NCBI GenBank assembly: GCA_016793305.1
Contig: JAEUHU010000230.1
Span: 1 to 8,220 of the forward strand
DNA: 8,220 bases
Reading direction: 5' to 3'
Source: Planctomycetota bacterium
Lineage (GTDB): Bacteria; Planctomycetota; UBA1135; UBA2386
Of the stretch, positions 1-5,837 are shown piece after piece (position 1 is the first letter of the stretch; the number at the start of each line of letters is the position of its first letter). The position numbers and the translations under genes were made by a program. Under the pieces are notes generated by a model that made no database searches, had not been told where the DNA came from, and saw only the letters and a program-made list of their open reading frames with translations.

Positions 1-2
1 GG

Positions 3-1202
3 ATCGACAAGGCGCTGCGGGCGGCACGGCCGGCTCTGCTGGCCCATCTCGACGCGGCGGCCAAGTCGGGCACACCGGGCGAGCTGGCACTGGTGTGCCT
101 CGCCGCGGTGCACGATGGCGTGCCGACCGACGATCCGGTGCGCGTGCGGGCGTTCGCGAAGCTAGCCAAGGCGGTGCCGGACCAGACCTACGAGATCGCG
201 TTGCGGCTGCTGGTGCTCGAAGCGGCCGCGGACGTGCCCGACCACGCCAAGTTGGTCGAACGCGACGGCAAGGCGCTGCTGAAGCACCGGAGCCGCGACG
301 GTGGGTTCCAGTACTTCGAAGCGCCGGTGGGCTGGGACCTCAGCAACACCCAGTACGGAGCACTCGGCCTGCGTGCAGCCGCGGCCCTCGGCGTGCAGGT
401 CGATCGCAGGACGTGGCAGCGCCTCGCCGACCTGGTCGGCGAGCAGCAGGACAACTACGGCGGCTTCGGCTACGGCAAGCGCCACGGCGACGCCAACGAC
501 GGCTACGCCTCGATGACCGCGGCCGGCATCGCGGTGCTGGCGATCTGCCGGCAGGCACTGGCCGGCAACGACGCGCAGGACCGCGAGCTCGCCCAGCGCA
601 TCCAGCGCGGCTGGTTGTGGTTCACCCAGAACGGCAGCTGCATCGGTTCGCCGCGCGAGCGCTGGAGCTACTACTTCCACTACGGGCTCGAGCGCGCCGC
701 GATCCTGTGCGACGTGGTCGAGATCGGCAGCAAGCTCGACTGGTACCGCTCCGGGGCCGGCATGCTGGTCGATGAGCAGCTGCCCGGTGGTGGCTGGAAG
801 AGCCTCAGCGACGGCTCGCCCGGTGGCCACCTCGACAAGGGACGCGGCGACGCGGTGCCGACCTCGTTCGCGGTGCTGTTCCTGCGGCGCAAGTTCCAGA
901 AGGCGCCGCTGTCGGGGCCGATCACGCCGCGCATCGTGAACCTCGCCAACCTCGGGCCCGCCAGCAAGGCCGACGACGTCGACGCCTGTGCGGCCCAGCT
1001 GGTGCAGCGCGGCAAGGCGGCGTTGGCCGACGTGGTGAAGGGCTTGCGCAGCGAGGTCGTGGCGCAGCGCCGGGCCGCGGCGAAGGCGTTGCTCGGCCTC
1101 GCCGGCAGCAGCTTCGACTTCGATCCCGAACAGGACCGCGACAGCGACGCGGCGCGCGCGGCGGTGCGGCGCGCGGAGCTGTGGGTGCTGCAGAATCGGT
1201 GA
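3..1202 (+). CDS. Prenyltransferase/squalene-oxidase repeat protein, 3' part (5' end outside window)
   Basis: The reading frame is open from the left edge (first full codon at position 3) to TGA at 1200-1202, giving 399 visible residues; the true start lies upstream. The protein carries alpha/alpha-toroid type repeats: a DGGFQYF segment followed by NTQYGALGLRAAAALG (about residues 99-130), a second NYGGFGYG block (about 151-158), a YYFHYGLERA block (about 223-232) and a PGGGW block (about 261-265). No DxDD cyclase motif is visible, so real squalene or hopene cyclase activity is unlikely. The last 70 residues are Ala/Leu-rich helices with an FDFDP motif near residue 371, resembling a HEAT-like tail that I associate with planctomycete proteins (from memory). 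Proteins of this type are usually of unknown function and often exported; no signal peptide can be judged here. It is convergent with the neighbouring operon and probably unrelated to it. Confidence 0.8.
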   Translation: MDKALRAARPALLAHLDAAAKSGTPGELALVCLAAVHDGVPTDDPVRVRAFAKLAKAVPDQTYEIALRLLVLEAAADVPDHAKLVERDGKALLKHRSRDGGFQYFEAPVGWDLSNTQYGALGLRAAAALGVQVDRRTWQRLADLVGEQQDNYGGFGYGKRHGDANDGYASMTAAGIAVLAICRQALAGNDAQDRELAQRIQRGWLWFTQNGSCIGSPRERWSYYFHYGLERAAILCDVVEIGSKLDWYRSGAGMLVDEQLPGGGWKSLSDGSPGGHLDKGRGDAVPTSFAVLFLRRKFQKAPLSGPITPRIVNLANLGPASKADDVDACAAQLVQRGKAALADVVKGLRSEVVAQRRAAAKALLGLAGSSFDFDPEQDRDSDAARAAVRRAELWVLQNR

Positions 1203-1211
1203 GCCGGCCAG

Positions 1212-1228
1212 CACGGCGCTGCGCCGTG
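1212..1228. terminator. Candidate bidirectional hairpin between convergent genes
   Basis: The 27-base gap between the two convergent stop codons contains an inverted repeat, CACGGC at 1212-1217 and GCCGTG at 1223-1228 with a GCTGC loop; two further loop bases on each side could pair on paper. Its position suits a shared terminator. No T-run follows on either strand, so a standard intrinsic terminator is not demonstrated. Confidence 0.4.
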
Positions 1229-1229
1229 G

Positions 1230-2810
1230 TCAGCGTTGGTAGAGCCGCAGCAGCGTCGGTGCCAGGTCGTGCAGCGGCATCGACGTCGCCGCGGCCAGCG
1301 GGCGATCGCCGTCGACGAAGCCGAGTTCGTGCCAGCGCGGCAACAGCTCCGGCCGGTTCGACAGCACGTGCAGCGGCACCTCGAAGCTCGTGTCCTGGCC
1401 CTGCATCGGTGGCTGGTGGTCGCCGAGCAGCAACACCAGCGACGGTCGCTGCAGCCGGCCCACGTACCCGACCGCCGAGCGCAGCGCGTACTCGATCGAG
1501 TCGCGATAGGCCGGGAACATCCGCTCGCCGCCTTGCACGTCGGCCCACGACAGCTCGTGGGACACGGCGGGTGCGGCGAGCGCCGCGTCGTTCGGCGCCC
1601 AGTCGGCGAAGAACGGCGGCGTCTCCTTCCACGGTGCATGGCTCGACGTCGACGCGAACACCAGGAACAGCGGACGCTCCGCCGGCCGCACGGTGCGCTC
1701 GAGCAACTGGTGCAGAACTACCTGGTCGGGCACGTGGCCGAACGCGAACAGGTGCCCGCCGTACGGGAAGTCGGCCTGTACCAGCGACGTGGCGAAGCCG
1801 TAGAAAGCGTCGCCTTCCGGCCAGTGGCGTGGCATCGCCGGCATCGCTTCGACGGTGTGCCAGCCGGCGGCGAGGAAGCAGCCGGGCAGCGGGCGCGCCG
1901 GCCCTTGCAGCACGCGGTCGAAGGTGCGTTGGTCGGGTACCCGCACCGCGGTGAACAGTTCCTGGTGCGCCATCCACGAGCCGCCGCCGGTGATCGCCGG
2001 GTGCACACGACCGCTCACGCTCGCGAAGCCGTTGGCGGCGAGCTGCGCCGACAGCTCGCGCCACAGGCTCTCCTGTCGGGTGGACAGGCGCGAGTCGCGC
2101 CATGCGACGGCTCCGTACGATTCGATCACCAGCACGTGCACGTCGACGCCGTGCAGGCCGGCCAGCTCGGACGGAGCCGCCTGCATGCGCGCGAAACCGG
2201 CGTCGATCCGTTCCTGGATCTCGGCGGCGATGCGGTCGCGATCGACCCACGACTGGTAGGCGGCGCGGACGGCCTGGAACGACATCGTCGCGGTCGACCA
2301 CTGCCATCGGATCGGCAGTCCGAGCCAGGTCGCGAGCCCGAGCGCCATCGCGACCCCGAGACTCGCGACCAGCCTGCTTCGCGGACGTGCGAGGTGGGTG
2401 ATCCGCAGGAACGCCAGGGCCAGCAGCGGCCAGATCAGCACCACGCCGGCTACGGCGAGCACCTGGAACGCGACCGACCAGCGCGACAGCAGGAGGTGGA
2501 TCAGGCCCGGGAACTGCAGGACGTCGGCCAGTTCGAACGGGCGTTGGAACACGATCGGGTGCAGCTCGATTGCCGGTCGCAACAGCGCCAGCAGCCACAG
2601 CCCGAAGCCGGCCAGCCAGGCGCTGGTGCGCCGGAAACCCGCGGCGGCCCCGAGCAGCACGAGGACCAGCAACACCATCAGGTCCATGGACGGCTGCCGC
2701 ACCTGCCAGAGCCAGAACTGGAGATCGCCGTGCCACGGCAGCACCGTCGCGGCATGCAGCAGCAGCAAGGCGAAGAGCAGGGACGTCGCCGTCCGGACCC
2801 GGGCCTTCAC
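1230..2810 (-). CDS. Membrane sulfatase / LTA-synthase-like phosphotransferase or hydrolase
   Basis: The product is a 526-residue protein of the alkaline-phosphatase/sulfatase fold with an N-terminal membrane part. About five hydrophobic helices are visible (residues ~8-25, 42-58, 64-79, 113-136, 147-164), the same number as in lipoteichoic acid synthases. The catalytic domain runs from ~222 to the end: VLVIESYG (metal ligand candidate E230), TGGGSWMAHQ with S278 as candidate nucleophile, STSSHAPW (~387-394) and LLLGDHQPP with D464/H465 as metal ligands. Family members transfer phosphoglycerol or phosphoethanolamine outside the membrane, or hydrolyse sulfate or phosphate esters; the substrate here is unknown. 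The start is GTG 2808-2810, overlapping the TGA of the upstream methyltransferase by four bases (GTGA) and preceded by GAGGTG at a 5-base spacing; a longer reading into that gene lacks family character. It is the last gene of the leftward operon. Confidence 0.85.
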   Translation of the reverse strand: MKARVRTATSLLFALLLLHAATVLPWHGDLQFWLWQVRQPSMDLMVLLVLVLLGAAAGFRRTSAWLAGFGLWLLALLRPAIELHPIVFQRPFELADVLQFPGLIHLLLSRWSVAFQVLAVAGVVLIWPLLALAFLRITHLARPRSRLVASLGVAMALGLATWLGLPIRWQWSTATMSFQAVRAAYQSWVDRDRIAAEIQERIDAGFARMQAAPSELAGLHGVDVHVLVIESYGAVAWRDSRLSTRQESLWRELSAQLAANGFASVSGRVHPAITGGGSWMAHQELFTAVRVPDQRTFDRVLQGPARPLPGCFLAAGWHTVEAMPAMPRHWPEGDAFYGFATSLVQADFPYGGHLFAFGHVPDQVVLHQLLERTVRPAERPLFLVFASTSSHAPWKETPPFFADWAPNDAALAAPAVSHELSWADVQGGERMFPAYRDSIEYALRSAVGYVGRLQRPSLVLLLGDHQPPMQGQDTSFEVPLHVLSNRPELLPRWHELGFVDGDRPLAAATSMPLHDLAPTLLRLYQR

Positions 2811-3679
2811 CGCAGCACCTCGCGACGTTCGCCGACCCACAGGCGGTAGCGGGTGCTGCTGCGCGCGTAGAGTCGTTCGAGGGCGAGGCCGCCGAGGAAC
2901 GCGCTGGCGACGTGGCGCAGCCACGGCATCGGCGCGAACGCGCGCACGAGGCGCAACCAGCAGCGGCGGCGGCGAAGCGTGGACGGCGACCCGAACGGGA
3001 CGCGGGCGGTGAGGTCGACTTCGGCCACGCGGGCGAACCCGACTCGGTCGAGAACCGCACGCACGGCCGCGAGCGTCCGCAGCGGCGGCGACGACCACCG
3101 GGTGGCGAGTTCGTCCACGTCGGCCGCCGCTGCGGGATCCCCTGGATCGTCGGCGAGCGCGTCGTCGAGCCACAGCAGGACTCCGCCGGGAGCGAGGGCA
3201 CCGTGCACGTTGTGCAGCACTGCGTCGAGGTCGTTCGCGTGCGCCAGCGCTTCGATCGCGACCACGACGTCGAACGGGCCGGGCAACGGGTCGAGGAAGT
3301 CGCCGACGCGGAACGCAGCGCGTGCGGCAAGGCCGCGGCGCTGCGCTTCGCGCGTGGCCGCCGCGATCTGGGTGGCACTCCCGGCGATGCCGACGCCGGA
3401 GCCTGTGCCCGCCTCGAGCCAGCGCATCAGCGACTCGCCGAAGCCGCAGCCGAGGTCGAGCACCCGGCCACGGGCGCGGGAGCCGGCGCGCGCGAACAGC
3501 CAGCGATCGAGGCCGGCGGCTCCGTCGGCCGGTCCGTCGTCGCCGGCCGCCGCCGGCCGCAGCCGCTTGCGCAGTTCGCGGCCGCTGCCGGGCGTGGCGC
3601 CGGGCATGGCACGCCGTTGCCGGCGCAGCTGCCAGCGCGCCAGCGCCTCGTACATCGGGCCGGGGTCGCGCGAGCTCAT
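2807..3679 (-). CDS. Class I SAM-dependent methyltransferase (290 aa)
   Basis: This is a soluble Rossmann-type methyltransferase. Motif I is VLDLGCGFGESL at residues 73-84. The region ~125-140 (FRVGDFLDPLPGPFDVVVAIE) holds the motif II acidic area and the strand-4 region, and ALAPGGVLLW (161-170) is the post-motif III segment, where methyltransferases typically read LKPGG. The LAHANDLDAVLHNVHGAL region resembles small-molecule methyltransferases of the UbiE/type 11 and sterol/tocopherol group; the substrate cannot be read. The C-terminal ~60 residues are arginine-rich and could contact membrane or an acidic partner (inference). The start ATG 3677-3679 overlaps the upstream TGA as ATGA, with GGAG nine bases upstream; the frame extends farther upstream only through the other methyltransferase gene. 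It ends overlapping the sulfatase-like gene by GTGA. Confidence 0.85.
   Translation of the reverse strand: MSSRDPGPMYEALARWQLRRQRRAMPGATPGSGRELRKRLRPAAAGDDGPADGAAGLDRWLFARAGSRARGRVLDLGCGFGESLMRWLEAGTGSGVGIAGSATQIAAATREAQRRGLAARAAFRVGDFLDPLPGPFDVVVAIEALAHANDLDAVLHNVHGALAPGGVLLWLDDALADDPGDPAAAADVDELATRWSSPPLRTLAAVRAVLDRVGFARVAEVDLTARVPFGSPSTLRRRRCWLRLVRAFAPMPWLRHVASAFLGGLALERLYARSSTRYRLWVGERREVLR
2816..2821 (-). promoter_or_regulatory. Ribosome binding site for the sulfatase-like gene
   Basis: GAGGTG on the minus strand lies five bases upstream of GTG 2808-2810, inside the end of the preceding methyltransferase gene. It supports that GTG over the much longer upstream reading of the frame. Confidence 0.55.
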
Positions 3680-4392
3680 CCGACGACGCTCCGCCGCAGC
3701 ACGAACACCAGTTCGTTGCTCCATCGCGCCGGCAGCAGGCCGCGGTACACCGGTTCGTCGTGGCCCTGTCGTGGGCGCCACCACGGCAGCAGCTGGCGCC
3801 AGCGTTGCACCGGCCATTGGTCGGGCAGCGCCTGCTGCACGGTCAGCCCGCACTGCGCGAACAGGCGCTGCCACTCCACCAGCGTCTGCGCGTCCTGGTG
3901 GCCCTGCACTTCCCGGCGGCCGAGCCGTTGTCGCCATACACGCCACACCAGCGTGCTGGCGTTGCGGACCAGGAAGCAGAACCGGGCCGTCGGCTTGGCG
4001 ACGCGCTGCATCTCGCGCAGCGCGGCCGGCCGATCGAGGAAGCGCTCGAGCGAGCCGAGGCAGGTGACGTGGTCGAAGGTCGCGTCGGCGAACGGCAGGT
4101 GCTCGGCGTTGCCGACCTGCGCGTCGAGACCTGGGAAGCCCGCGTGCGCCAGTTCGATCGCCGCCGTCGACAGGTCGACGCCGCTGGCCTGCACACCCCG
4201 TTCGCGCGCCGCGTGCAGCAGCAGTCCCGGACCGCACGCCACGTCGAGCAGGCGTTCGCCGGGCTTGGCGCCGAGCAGTTGCAAGAAGATCGGGTAGGCG
4301 CGGGCCGGCCGCAGGTAGCCGAGCCCCTTCCGGCGGTAGGTCGCGTCGAACCACGCGGCGACCTCGTGCTGGCCGACGGGCGGGGCGCTCAT
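3676..4392 (-). CDS. Class I SAM-dependent methyltransferase, type 11 (238 aa)
   Basis: This is a second soluble methyltransferase, about the usual 240 residues of methyltransferase type 11. Motif I is LLDVACGPGLLL (residues 48-59), the acidic end of strand 2 is GVDLS (71-75), and GNAEHLPFADATFDHVTCLGSLE (94-116) contains the typical AExLPF...FD pattern. AALREMQRVAKPTARF follows, as in UbiE-like enzymes. The C-terminal part is Trp-rich (WRVWRQRL, QLLPWWRPR). Sequence similarity to the next methyltransferase in the operon is limited to the fold motifs, so the two probably act on different atoms or steps rather than being recent duplicates. The start is ATG 4390-4392; it is the only gene of this operon not overlapping a recognised upstream gene, with a 43-base gap to the preceding stop. 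No strong ribosome site is visible before it. Confidence 0.85.
   Translation of the reverse strand: MSAPPVGQHEVAAWFDATYRRKGLGYLRPARAYPIFLQLLGAKPGERLLDVACGPGLLLHAARERGVQASGVDLSTAAIELAHAGFPGLDAQVGNAEHLPFADATFDHVTCLGSLERFLDRPAALREMQRVAKPTARFCFLVRNASTLVWRVWRQRLGRREVQGHQDAQTLVEWQRLFAQCGLTVQQALPDQWPVQRWRQLLPWWRPRQGHDEPVYRGLLPARWSNELVFVLRRSVVG
3689..3692 (-). promoter_or_regulatory. Ribosome binding site for the 290-aa methyltransferase
   Basis: GGAG on the minus strand is nine bases before ATG 3677-3679, at the end of the preceding gene. It supports the overlapping start. Confidence 0.4.
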
Positions 4393-4433
4393 GCGCGATC
4401 GCTCGCGGTGTGGGGTGCATCGATCGTGGCCAT
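4389..4433 (-). CDS. Possible 14-residue leader peptide between operon genes
   Basis: The only gapped junction in the leftward operon holds a 15-codon reading frame (MATIDAPHTASDRA). It begins two bases after the stop of the membrane methyltransferase and ends with a TGA that overlaps the next ATG as ATGA, the same arrangement as at the other junctions. It could carry ribosomes across the gap for translational coupling, or it may be chance. No function is recognised. Confidence 0.2.
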   Translation of the reverse strand: MATIDAPHTASDRA

Positions 4434-4435
4434 GG

Positions 4436-5065
4436 TCAGCGCAGTCCGGGGAACGGCAGGTAGCGGGGCACGCGCGCAGCGTAGGTCGGCCAGTCGGCGC
4501 CCAGCGTGTGTTGGAGCTGCGACTCCTCGAGCCGCACGCGGCGATGCATGTTCCACAGGTAGAGCGGCAGCACCAGGGCCAGCAGGGGCATCGAGTAGCC
4601 GACCATCAGGCCCAGGTAACCGACGTACATGCCGACCAGCCCTGGATTGCGCGACCAGCGGAACAACCCGCCCGGCGGGCCGCCGCCGCGTCGCCGTTGC
4701 GCCCGCAACTGCAGCACCGAGCCGAACGTCAGCAGACGTCCGACGACGATCCCGACCATGCCGACGGTCGTCGCCGCCGGGTGGGACGGCCAGCACAACG
4801 TCGTCCGCCACGCCGGCACCAGGATCACGACGAGCGGCAACAGGTAGGCGACGACCCCGACGACCGTCGGCAGCGCGTAGCCGAGCAGCTTGCCGGCCAG
4901 CGAGCGGCGCTGGGCGCGTGCCAGTTCGGTGCCCTGGCTGTCGGTCTCGGGCGCCAGCAGCTGCCAGGTGCTGGCCTCGCTCGGGATCGGGAACACCGTC
5001 AGTTCGAGCAGCAGCGTCGCGTAGGCGGCGACCGCCACGACGTCGAGGGCGAGCGACAGGCTCAC
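4436..5065 (-). CDS. Membrane methyltransferase of the PEMT/ICMT type
   Basis: A 209-residue integral membrane protein with hydrophobic helices at about residues 5-25, 62-85, 97-120 and 142-172. The C-terminal signature is that of isoprenylcysteine carboxyl methyltransferase and phospholipid methyltransferases: RWSRNPGLVGMYVGYLGL (136-153), then NMHRRVRLEESQLQHTLG (172-189) and DWPTYAARVPRYLPF (191-205), matching the family pattern of RNP, H-x-x-R-x-x-x-EE and Y-x-x-V-x-R-x-x-P. Such enzymes methylate lipid head groups or prenylated cysteines at the membrane. Residues 38-52 form a hydrophilic insert between helices. The start is GTG 5063-5065, overlapping the upstream TGA as GTGA, with GGAG six bases upstream. 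A phospholipid or lipid-linked substrate fits the preceding CDP-alcohol phosphatidyltransferase, but this is inference. Confidence 0.8.
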   Translation of the reverse strand: MSLSLALDVVAVAAYATLLLELTVFPIPSEASTWQLLAPETDSQGTELARAQRRSLAGKLLGYALPTVVGVVAYLLPLVVILVPAWRTTLCWPSHPAATTVGMVGIVVGRLLTFGSVLQLRAQRRRGGGPPGGLFRWSRNPGLVGMYVGYLGLMVGYSMPLLALVLPLYLWNMHRRVRLEESQLQHTLGADWPTYAARVPRYLPFPGLR

Positions 5066-5757
5066 GCGACGCTCCGCGCACGGCGCCGCGCGAGCAGGTG
5101 CCGGGCATCCCCCGAGAACGACCAGGCGAGCAGCAGGACGGCCATCGCGGTCGCGACGTCCCCGCCCGCGCGCGGCACCCCGGGTGCCAGGGCCAGCAGC
5201 AGCGCCACCAGCACGGCGGCGCACACCAGGCGTCCGCGCCGGTTGTCGCCGTCGACCGGCTTCGGCTCGTGGGCCGGGATGCCGAGCCACCACGACGCGA
5301 GCACGAACATCCAGCGCATCGCCGGCAGGACCAGCACGTGGGCGCCGCCGCCCTGCCGCACCAGCGTCGCCGCGAGGCCGAACACCACCAACTGGTCCGC
5401 TTCCATGTCGAGCACGGCGCCGGCATCGCTGCCGCCGAAGCGCCGTGCCAAGGCGCCGTCGAGCAGGTCCGCGAACACCACCGCGACGGCGCCGCACCAC
5501 CAGCCGAGCGTCGCCGCCGGGCCGGCGGTCGCCACCAGCAGCGCCAGGGCCGACAGTCGGGCGATCGTCGCGACGTCGGCGATCCGACGGCCGGCGCGCA
5601 GCAGCCCGACCAGCAGCACGAACGACAGCCCGATCCCGCCCGCGAGCAGGAGGCCGCTGGGGCCGGACGGAGGGGCCGAGGCCAGCAGCCAGGTACAGAC
5701 CAGCAGCCAGGCGAGCGACTGCGTTCGCAACCAGGCATTCAAGGCAGTGACCGGCAC
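5062..5757 (-). CDS. CDP-alcohol phosphatidyltransferase family protein
   Basis: A 231-residue membrane enzyme carrying the CDP-alcohol phosphotransferase signature at residues 97-121: D97-x2-D100-G101-x2-A104-R105, then G113-x3-D117-x3-D121, with seven residues between the AR pair and the glycine where eight is usual. These aspartates bind the metal and the CDP-alcohol; family members join a phospho-alcohol to CDP-diacylglycerol, or a CDP-alcohol to a lipid alcohol. Several hydrophobic helices surround it (~12-28, 35-53, 62-80, 83-96, 122-134, 141-160, 178-191, 201-213). The substrate cannot be read. The start is GTG 5755-5757: an in-frame TAG lies only three codons upstream, so the start cannot be much earlier. 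No Shine-Dalgarno site precedes it. It is the first gene of the leftward operon, divergent from the RibD-like gene. Confidence 0.85.
   Translation of the reverse strand: MPVTALNAWLRTQSLAWLLVCTWLLASAPPSGPSGLLLAGGIGLSFVLLVGLLRAGRRIADVATIARLSALALLVATAGPAATLGWWCGAVAVVFADLLDGALARRFGGSDAGAVLDMEADQLVVFGLAATLVRQGGGAHVLVLPAMRWMFVLASWWLGIPAHEPKPVDGDNRRGRLVCAAVLVALLLALAPGVPRAGGDVATAMAVLLLAWSFSGDARHLLARRRARSVA
5072..5075 (-). promoter_or_regulatory. Ribosome binding site for the PEMT/ICMT-type gene
   Basis: GGAG on the minus strand lies six bases before GTG 5063-5065, inside the end of the CDP-alcohol phosphatidyltransferase gene. It supports the GTGA overlap as the true start. Confidence 0.5.
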
Positions 5758-5837
5758 GGTGGACTAGACTAGCCGTGGTTCGGAGAGCCGGTGACGCACT
5801 TGCGGCACAGGGCGCCATCTCGCCGAGTCCCTCGCCC
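5758..5837. promoter_or_regulatory. Divergent intergenic region, likely promoters for both operons
   Basis: The two operons diverge across these 80 bases, so both promoters should lie here or just inside the flanking genes. A GC-poor patch containing CTAG twice, separated by one A (5764-5772), reads as TAGACT on the plus strand and TAGTCT on the minus strand, each a four-of-six match to a -10 box. No convincing -35 element is found at the expected distance on either strand. The minus-strand -10 candidate is so close to the GTG at 5757 that the transcript would be leaderless. Confidence 0.4.

Noticed and set aside
3..1202. Reading the first gene as a true squalene-hopene cyclase
   Set aside because: Only toroid repeats are visible; no DxDD catalytic motif and no hopanoid genes are seen nearby.
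2811..3173. Longer N-terminus for the sulfatase-like protein (start at 3173)
   Set aside because: The added 121 residues are Arg-rich and lie over the methyltransferase gene; GTG 2810 has a good ribosome site and a GTGA overlap.
922..3378. 818-codon open frame on the minus strand
   Set aside because: It overlaps genes with clear family motifs on both strands, and its translation is Arg/Ala/Pro-rich without motifs, as expected of an off-frame in very GC-rich DNA.
3680..4420. Longer N-terminus for the 290-aa methyltransferase (start at 4420)
   Set aside because: It would run entirely through the other methyltransferase gene and is Arg/Ala-rich; ATG 3679 gives a normal family length and an ATGA overlap.
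4667..4679. GC-rich inverted repeat CCCGCC-C-GGCGGG
   Set aside because: It lies inside the membrane methyltransferase gene over a Gly/Pro loop, has no loop of useful length, and such repeats are expected by chance at this GC content.
3322..5772. 816-codon open frame on the plus strand, antisense to the leftward operon
   Set aside because: Low-complexity Arg/Ala/His/Gln composition, no motifs, and it lies opposite four genes with recognisable signatures.
5775..5837. Upstream GTG start for the RibD-like protein
   Set aside because: It would add 21 low-complexity residues and start two dozen bases from the divergent gene; ATG 5838 leads directly into a helix-like, composition-normal segment. 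It cannot be fully excluded.
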